From: Thermoplasmata archaeon
Lineage (GTDB): Archaea; Thermoplasmatota; Thermoplasmata; GCA-020350865
Assembly (NCBI GenBank): GCA_020350865.1
Contig: CP070726.1
Span: 439,120 to 446,697 of the forward strand
Reading direction: 5' to 3'
DNA: 7,578 bases
Shown here: positions 1 to 6,700 of the stretch, piece after piece
Layout: each line of letters starts with the position of its first letter
Numbering within the stretch: the first letter of the stretch is position 1
Position numbers and translations under genes: made by a program
Notes under the pieces: model-generated
Database searches by the model: none
What the model was told of the DNA's origin: nothing
The model's input: only the letters and a program-made list of their open reading frames with translations

Positions 1-90
1 ATTCTGGTGTGAGTTATGTATATAATAGGAATACAACTATTTGAATGTTATAGGGCCGCTAAAACCACCCCTTACTCCCCAATTTGGCCC

Positions 91-98
91 GTTATAAA
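91..98 (-). promoter_or_regulatory. Possible archaeal TATA box (TTTATAAC)
   Basis: The minus strand reads GAAATGGGTTTATAACGGG. The octamer resembles an archaeal box A, with purines and adenines upstream where a BRE would sit. Transcription would start near position 66-70 and run off the left edge. No start codon with an adequate open frame lies between there and position 1, so any target gene is outside the window. AT-rich intergenic sequence gives such matches by chance. Confidence 0.15.
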
Positions 99-111
99 CC
101 CATTTCATATT

Positions 112-124
112 AATGATTATCATT
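112..124. repeat. Short inverted repeat AATGAT-T-ATCATT
   Basis: Two perfect 6-bp arms are separated by one base. The symmetry suits a dimeric regulator site better than a terminator, because the loop is too small for a hairpin and no T-run follows. It lies about 14 bp upstream (minus-strand sense) of the TATA-like sequence at 91-98. It could be chance in an AT-rich stretch. Confidence 0.25.
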
Positions 125-160
125 TCTGTTCTATTCCCCCCTCCCCGCTTTCAACCAATT

Positions 161-697
161 CTATGACTCTTCACCTTCGGCCTCTTCCTTTTCTTCTGTC
201 CCTTCCGGCTCCGCCTCTTCAGCCTCATCAACTCCTGCCTCATCCTCTTCTGCCCCGGTTTCACCATCATCCTCCAGGTCTTCCTCCTCCCCTACTTCCT
301 CCTCTTCCTCCTCCTCTTCCTCCTCCCTCCCGAACAGGGCCTCGTTCAGCCGTTTGAAGGATTCCACCGTGTATGCCAGGGCGAAGAGGTTCACCACGGC
401 AAAAGCCAGCATGAGCTCGGCTGCGAAGAACAGGTCGGTCTCCGAAAGGCCCAGCTCTATATCGCAGTACCTGTGAAAAAAGAAGATGTTGGTCCAGGGT
501 GCGTTCTCGAACACCGGCTCTCCCAGGAAGTGGTCCAGGTCGGGGATCATGGCCCAAATGCCCCCGAAAATGCCCACGGAGCCCCTCTTTACGAAGAATT
601 CCCTCAACGTCGATACCTTGACATCCCTTGTAACCAGCCACAAGATCAAAAGAAAGAGGGGAAGGGCAATGGAATATCCCCAGAAGAAATGAGCCAC
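161..697 (-). CDS. Small multi-pass membrane protein with PDLDH motif and polyacidic C-terminal tail
   Basis: The 178-residue product starts at GTG 697 and stops at TAG 161-163. GTG is the only usual start between the in-frame upstream TGA and the hydrophobic N-terminus. Residues 8-23 form one membrane helix, followed by a basic loop (R24, K27, R32, K37, R38). Residues 41-58 (GIFGGIWAMIPDLDHFLG) form a second or re-entrant segment, and 88-111 a third span. H3, D53, D55, H56, H75 and D79 could form a metal site. The N-terminal His, the I-P-D-L-D-H motif and a later H-R pair recall the YdjM/DUF457 predicted membrane metallo-hydrolases, although the usual HRGxTHS motif is not intact (HRYCD). Residues 125-178 hold 35 Asp/Glu in 54, including ten consecutive Glu. 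K115 and R116 place this tail in the cytoplasm. The gene starts 31 bp after the giant gene and is probably in the same operon. Its function is unknown; the family link is tentative. Confidence 0.8.
   Translation of the reverse strand: MAHFFWGYSIALPLFLLILWLVTRDVKVSTLREFFVKRGSVGIFGGIWAMIPDLDHFLGEPVFENAPWTNIFFFHRYCDIELGLSETDLFFAAELMLAFAVVNLFALAYTVESFKRLNEALFGREEEEEEEEEEVGEEEDLEDDGETGAEEDEAGVDEAEEAEPEGTEEKEEAEGEES
295..331. repeat. 37-nt homopyrimidine/homopurine tract encoding poly-Glu
   Basis: The plus strand is all C and T from 295 to 331, so the minus strand is all purine. It encodes the ten consecutive glutamates (296-325, codons GAG/GAA) plus flanking codons of the small membrane protein. 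The tract is built of GAG and GAA triplets, a likely site of in-frame slippage that changes tail length, and could adopt non-B structure. Confidence 0.8.
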
Positions 698-709
698 GGG
701 CCAGATCGT

Positions 710-717
710 ATCACCTT
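710..717 (-). promoter_or_regulatory. Shine-Dalgarno-like site AAGGTGAT for the small membrane-protein gene
   Basis: On the minus strand AAGGTGAT lies between the stop of the giant gene and the GTG at 697. GGTGAT is complementary to the archaeal 16S rRNA 3' end (AUCACC). The gap to the start codon is 12 nt, a little longer than usual. The site supports the GTG start and suggests translation from a shared transcript. A second purine-rich stretch, AAGGAG, overlaps the giant gene's stop but has no suitable start at proper distance. Confidence 0.5.
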
Positions 718-728
718 GGGTTGTGCGG

Positions 729-3700
729 TTACTCCTTCACCTTCTTTTTCTTGGGAGGGCGGGGCGGCCTGGGTTTCTTCTTGGCCTCCTCGGGTGCGGG
801 TTCCGCCGCCTTCTCGGGCGGGCTTGGCGGCTTTTCTGCAGGCTCCTCCTCCTCGATGAGCTCGAAGGTGGTCACCTCTTCTTCCGGCTCCGAGGGCGGC
901 GGTGCTGCCTTTTCCGGCGGCGGTGGCGGAGCGGCCTTCGCCTCGGGGGAAGGCACTTCGGGTTCGGCCTTGGGCGGCGGTGAAGGAACTTCCGGTGGCT
1001 TGACCTCGGGCTCGGCCTTGGGCGGCGGTGAAGGAGGTAATTCAGGTTCGGCCCCCGGTTCAGGAGTGGGAGGCGGGGCGGGGGCTGTTGGCTCCTTAGC
1101 CTCGGGCTCAGTCACAGGTGGTGGGGCTGGCGCCGAAGGCTCTCTTGCCTCGGGCTCGGTTACCGGTGGTGGCGCGGCGGCTGCGGGCTTCGGCTCGGGG
1201 ATCTCAGGCCCCTCTTTCACAGCCGGCTCGGGTTCTTCGGTCTTGGCCAGCATCCAGGGCGGGGGTCCCGGCCGGACGGCAGCGGGAGGTGCAGCCAGGA
1301 GCTGTGCCTTCTCCTGCTCCAATGCCTGGATCTGCCTTGAATACTCCCTGTTCTTGCGCTTCTGCTTCGACAGGCCAGCGCCGAGAGCTACGGCGACAAT
1401 CAGGGCGATTATGGCGATTAGCAAAAGCAGATAGGTGAAGTAGTCAATGGGCTCCTCGAAACGTTTCGGGTCCAGCGGATACGCGTCGTCCCCGTCGTGG
1501 ATGCCGTCGTTGTCATCATCGGGGTCCGCATTGTCGCCAGTGCCGTCGGAATCAAAGTCCGAGGTCTCGGTGGGATCGTAGGGGAATGCATCGCTTGTAT
1601 CCAGAACACCGTCATCATCATCGTCGTCATCGGCATTGTCACCTATGCCGTCCTCATCGTTGTCGGCTATTTCATCCGGGTTGTACGGAAATGCGTCATT
1701 CTCGTCGTTCACGCCGTCGTTGTCGTCGTCGAAATCCTCTATATCAAAGATGCCGTCGCCGTCGAAGTCCCTGTCGGGGATCTCGGACTCGGTGTTCGTG
1801 GGCTCCGAAGAAAGGCCGCTTTCGTCCACGGCAACCAGGTAATAGCTGTACTCCGCCCCGTTCGTCAGTCCGGTGTGGAGGTAAGATGTTGTGTTAATTG
1901 TGAATTTATTCAGAAGAAGGTAGTTGTCACCGTCATCACTGACCCACAGCTCGTAGTGATGGAAATCGGGTTCCGAATTGGCCTCCCAGGCTATCGCCAG
2001 GGCCTCCCCTTCTACCACCATTGACACCTCGAAGCCTGAGGGTGTGGAGGGCGGTGTCGTGTCCCTGACCTCCGTATCGAAGATCACGAAGGCCGTATTG
2101 CCTGCAGCATCCACGGCAGTTATGGTGACCCTGTAAACACCTGGATCGCGATATGTATAGGTGACAGTTGATCTGGTACCAAATTTGGACCCTCCGTCGC
2201 CGAAGGAGAAATTGAAGGATGCGATGCCCGTGTTGTCAAAGGATCCGGAGGCATTGAACTTATACTCCACATCCTCGTCCATCGGGTCGGTGTGCAATAC
2301 GAAAATGCTCGGTGGTGTGACATCTCGGATCTCGATCACCATGGTGTCTGTGGCCTGATTGCCCTCCGCATCGGAAACTTTCAGTGTGACCGTGTAAATA
2401 CCCGGCTCCTCGTAAGTGTAGACAGGGGAGGCCATGCCGGGGCCCGCTCTGTCCGGCTCCGCACCCGTGTCCCACCACAGACCGTCACTAGCATCCATGT
2501 CCCAGGAATAGTTGACAATGCCCACATTATCACCGGAGCCGGTGGCATTGAACGTATAGGGCAGGTCCTCATCCATGGCATCATTAGGCCCTGCATCGGC
2601 TGTTGGGAGTGTGACATCCACCACCGTGATGTTCAGTGTGTCCATTGCCCAGTTACCAGCAGAATCGGTAACATTCAGGGTCACTATGTATTCACCCGGC
2701 TGGGAGTAGATGGTGGAGGGTATGGGGCCTATATAATCAGGGCTGCCCCAGTCCAGGCCGTCGGCAGAATCGAAATCCCAGGCGTACCTCACAATCCCCA
2801 CATTATCGCTGGAGCCGGAGGCATTGAAAGTGACGGCAGCATCCTCGTTCACCGAATCATCGGGTCCCGCAACAGCATCTGGCTTAGTAATGTCCACCAC
2901 CGTGATCACCATGGTGTCGGTCTGCCAGTTCCCGGCCCCGTCAGTGACTTTCAATGTGACGGTGTAGTTCCCTGGTTCAGGATATGTGTGGCCCGGGTCC
3001 ACGGCGGCCGGGCCCTCATAATCTGCAGGGGCACCGGTGTCCCACCACAGGCCGTCGCTGGCATTCATGTCCCAGGCGTAGTTCGCAATGCCCACGTTAT
3101 CGCCAGAGCCTGAGCCGTCGAATATGTACTGGCTGTCCTCGTTCCATACCGCATTTTCACCGGCATCCGCAGTGGGGTCGGTTACGTCCAGGACCGTGAT
3201 CTGCACAGAGGTGATATTTGAATTGCCCGAGGGGTCGGCTACCGTGAGGTTGACCACGTAAACTCCGGGCTGGTCATAGGTATGGAAGGGCTGTGCAACC
3301 GAGTCATTGGCGTACGTGCCGTCTCCGAAGCTCCAGTTGAAAAAGGCGATGGTACCCGAATTATCCGAGGACTGGGAGCCGTCGATCATGTAGGATGTGT
3401 CCTCATTTATGGTGGCATCCGAGCCTGCATGTACACTCGGTTTTGTTATATCGGCCACCGTAATGTTTACTGTGTCAGTGTCCCAGTTGCCGTCCCCATC
3501 CATGACCCTAAGGGTAACCGTATACACACCGGGTTCATCGTAGACGTGCACGGGGTCCACCAGACTGGGTCCGGAGTGGTCCGGGCTGCCCCAGTTCACG
3601 CCGTCGGTGACGTCCATGTCCCAGGCATATTCCACTATGTCCACATCATCGCTTGAACCCGAGCCGTCGAACTGGTATGGTATACCCTCGTCCACCATGC

Positions 3701-6700
3701 CGTCGGGCCCTGCATCCGCATGGGGGTTTGTGATGTCCATCACATGTATGGTGATGGTGTCTGTGGCACTGTTGCCTGCATTATCCGTAACAGTCAGTAT
3801 TACCACATAGTCTCCCGGATCAGCGTAGGTATGAACCGGTTTCGGGTTGGTCCCGTTTGCGTAATTGCCGTCCCCGAAGCTCCAGTTGTAGAAGGCAATG
3901 GAGCCCGAATTATCCGAGGACTGTGTGCCGTTGAAGGCATATTCGGTGCCGTGATTTACCGAATCCTCGCTGGGTCCTGCCTCTGCCACCGGGTTGGTCA
4001 CGTCCTTTACAGTGATTACCACCGTGTCTATGGCCCAGTTCCCCGACGGGTCGGTTACGTTCAGTGTGGCAACGTATATTTTCGGGTGCGAGTAGAAGAC
4101 GGTGGGTCCCCCCACCGTGTAATCGGGACTGCCCCAGTCCACCCCGTCGGAGGAATCGATGTCCCAGGCATAGTACACTGTTCCCGAATTGTCGCTGGAC
4201 CCCCAGCCATTTAACGTATGGATGGTGTCCTCGTCAATTGTTGCATTGGGGCCTGCATCAGCGAAAGGCGCTGTGATGTCGTACACGATTACGGTGATGG
4301 TATGAAATCCGGAATTGCCCTCGGGGTCGGTTACATTCAACGTAACTGTGTACCCGAAGATATTCGGCGTGTCGTATACATGAATCGCCGTGACACCCGT
4401 GTGGTCCGGATCCTCCCAGTCGAGGCCGTCGCTTGCGTCCATGTCCCACTTGTACGTCAACTCCCCGGGCGCGTAGTAATTGTCTGTGGAGTCGGAGGCG
4501 TTAAGGACCACTTGGGAGTCCTCATCAGTGGTATTGTCCAGGCCCGCATCTGCATCGGGAGGTGTGATGTCGTCCACCGTTATAGGGACCGAGAGAGTGG
4601 CCCAGTTTCCGGAGGGATCGGTGACGTTCAATATTACTGTATAATCCCCCGGCTGGGCGTATTCGTATGTTGGCTGCGGGTCGGTTCCAAAGGATATGTT
4701 ACCGTCCCCGAAAGTCCAGTTGTAGAATGCAATAACACCCGTGTTGTCCGATGAGCCCGAACCGTCGTACATGTACTGGGTGTCCTCATCGATGTCGGGA
4801 GGCACGCTCACCTGGGGTGTGGGCGGTGTGACATCTAGGACGATAATTTCCAGGGTATCGTGGTCATAGCCGCCGTCCCCGTCCGTGACGTTCAGGGTCA
4901 CTATGTATACGCCCGGCATGTCATAAATCCAGAAAACCTCCTCACCCGACAGATCGGGGTCGGCCCAGTCCAGACCGTCGGAGAGGTCCACATCCCACAG
5001 GTAGTTGGTTATCCCCAAATCATCGGTGGAATTGGAGCCGTTGAGGGTGATGGGAGAGTCCTCGTCAGTGATGTTATCGGGCACAGCAGTTGCATTCGCT
5101 TCCGGAGGATCTGAAAGTTTGGTGGTGATATTCACGGTGTCGGTGGCTGAGTTTCCCGCGGCGTCGGTGCATGTCAAAATGACCACGAAGGTGTTTAGGG
5201 CAGTGTATGTGTGCTGAGGCGTAACATTTGTTCCGTTGTCATAGAAACCGTCCCCGAAGCTCCAGTTGTACCAAACAATACCGACGTTGTCGTCCGAGAG
5301 GGAGGCATCGAATGTGTAGGGTGAATTTATCTTCACCTGACCGTCAGGCCCTGCGTTCGCCACCGGGGAATCGAGGTCGAACACGGTTACAGCCACGGTG
5401 GATATGTTCCAGTCGGCGTCCCCGTCCGTCACATTCAGTGTCACATTGTACACGCCGGGGAGTGTGTAATTTGCCAGAGGGGTGATGCCCGTACGGTCCG
5501 GGGAGCCCCAGTCAACCCCGTCGGAGTCATCCATGTCCCAGGCATAGCTCAGACCCCCGGTGCCGTTGTCGTCCGTGGAATTGGAGCCGTCGAAGTTGAA
5601 GTCGTGCCCTGCCGCCACAGTGAAATCGGCACCAGCGTCGGCAACCGGGGGATTGTTGAGCACTCTGACAAGATCAAGGACTTCAAACCAGTTGCTGAAG
5701 TGGCCCACCGTATCTTCGAACCGCACCCTGATATCGTACAGGCCCACGGGGGCGGTTCCGGTGGGGGAAAATGTAACATCCCAGTGCCCGGTTGGGGCCG
5801 TGCCATTGTACGCCTTTACACCGAGGTACGCGGGGGTCCATACGCCGCTGCCCGGTGCGCGTCTCTCGAAATAGGGTGTAAGCGCATCCTCCGGATCCTC
5901 GACATCGGAGCCGTTGGCCGTGATGTTGATAGTATTGCCCCTGTAAACGGCGGGGGCCGTTGTGGTCAGGTTAATCACCGAGGGGGGATTGTTGAGGAAC
6001 ACCCAGACCTCCTTGCTCTGTGTCATGGCGGTGGTATTTGTTCCAAACCCGGGCGCCAGGGAAGCCTCTACGGTATGGTCTGTATAGGTGATGGTTGTAT
6101 ATGAGGAGGGTCCGGTCCCGGTTCTGTTGAACTCGGTGACATTGAGCCATCTGATCCATCCATCATTCCCGGTTCCTGTGCTGAGGGGTTGGGAGATGGT
6201 CGGGTCGTGAACTCCGGGATTGCCGAAAACATCATCAACCCATACATCCGCATTATCCACGCCTGCACCCCCCTGCACCACCCTGACATGCAGATACCTG
6301 CTGACGTTCAGAAAGGAGCCTGCATCCACGACATCTGCATTATTCTTATCGAATGTCGTGTTGATGAACCATACGGACGACGGCTTTCCGCCAGCCCCGC
6401 CCAGATTATCCGCTAGAATATCGACATCACTAGCCCCATCGCCTCTCACCATGGTGGTGTTTTCCACAAAAACATTGGAAGCGCTCCTTGCCCAGATGTT
6501 CTCTTCGTTTTTATACAGGTAATCGTCCCATATGAAGATCCTATCGACCCTGTAGAGGAAATATCCAGGGCCGATGTTCTCCCTTATCGAATTATCCCAG
6601 CCATAGACGAATCCGATATCATTCATTAGAGTAAACGAATTTAATAAGATACCGTAACCCGTACCCACCCCGTTGCTGTAGATTTCATTCCCGCGAATAA

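Larger units (their letters stand above)
1..160. other. AT-richer intergenic region downstream of the two-gene unit
   Basis: No convincing gene was found in these 160 bases. Composition is lower in GC than the genes (22 G+C in 60 bases at 61-120). Minus-strand reading downstream of the TAG at 161 shows no T-run of five or more and no strong hairpin, so no terminator is called. TATA-like sequences occur (minus-strand TTTATAAC at 91-98; TATATAAT at 19-26 on the plus strand), which could be promoters for a gene beyond the left edge or for an unseen transcript. Confidence 0.6.

Noticed and set aside
1..160. Transcription terminator or small RNA gene after the second gene
   Set aside because: No run of T on the minus strand beyond four bases and no stable stem-loop or tRNA-like fold could be seen.
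16..357. Plus-strand open frame beginning in the intergenic region (113 residues)
   Set aside because: A weak GGTG lies before its ATG, but most of its length is Pro/Leu-rich antisense of the polyacidic tail and it shows no domain or membrane signal of its own.
267..641. Second minus-strand frame inside the small membrane-protein gene
   Set aside because: Gly/Arg-rich frame-shifted reading of the same GAG/GGA DNA; the other frame has hydrophobic spans and a start with a ribosome-binding site.
721..1438. Long plus-strand open frames rich in Gly/Ser or Arg opposite the proline-rich tail
   Set aside because: They are antisense shadows of the GC-rich repetitive tail. The minus frame has clear domain logic and a membrane anchor; the plus frames show only the complement of Pro/Glu/Ala codons.
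1371..1448. PGF-CTERM or LPXTG-like sorting signal
   Set aside because: The hydrophobic span is followed by about 210 residues and no PGF or LPXTG motif precedes it.
1467..1775. Dockerin or EF-hand domain
   Set aside because: The D-x-D-x-D-G loops are not paired with the flanking helices of dockerins or EF-hands; the PY/FP-containing 35-residue period fits TSP3-type repeats better.
1497..5114. Plus-strand open frames of 70-270 codons across the PKD array and calcium repeats
   Set aside because: They repeat at the PKD period, are rich in Val/Gly/Ile/His fragments such as VHVPGIV, and lack ribosome-binding sites. They arise from codon bias of Asp/Gly/Val-rich repeats on the other strand.
2052..5651. 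Regular repeats that might be a CRISPR array
   Set aside because: The period is about 260-295 bp, the repeats are imperfect and in frame, and they encode recognisable PKD domains.
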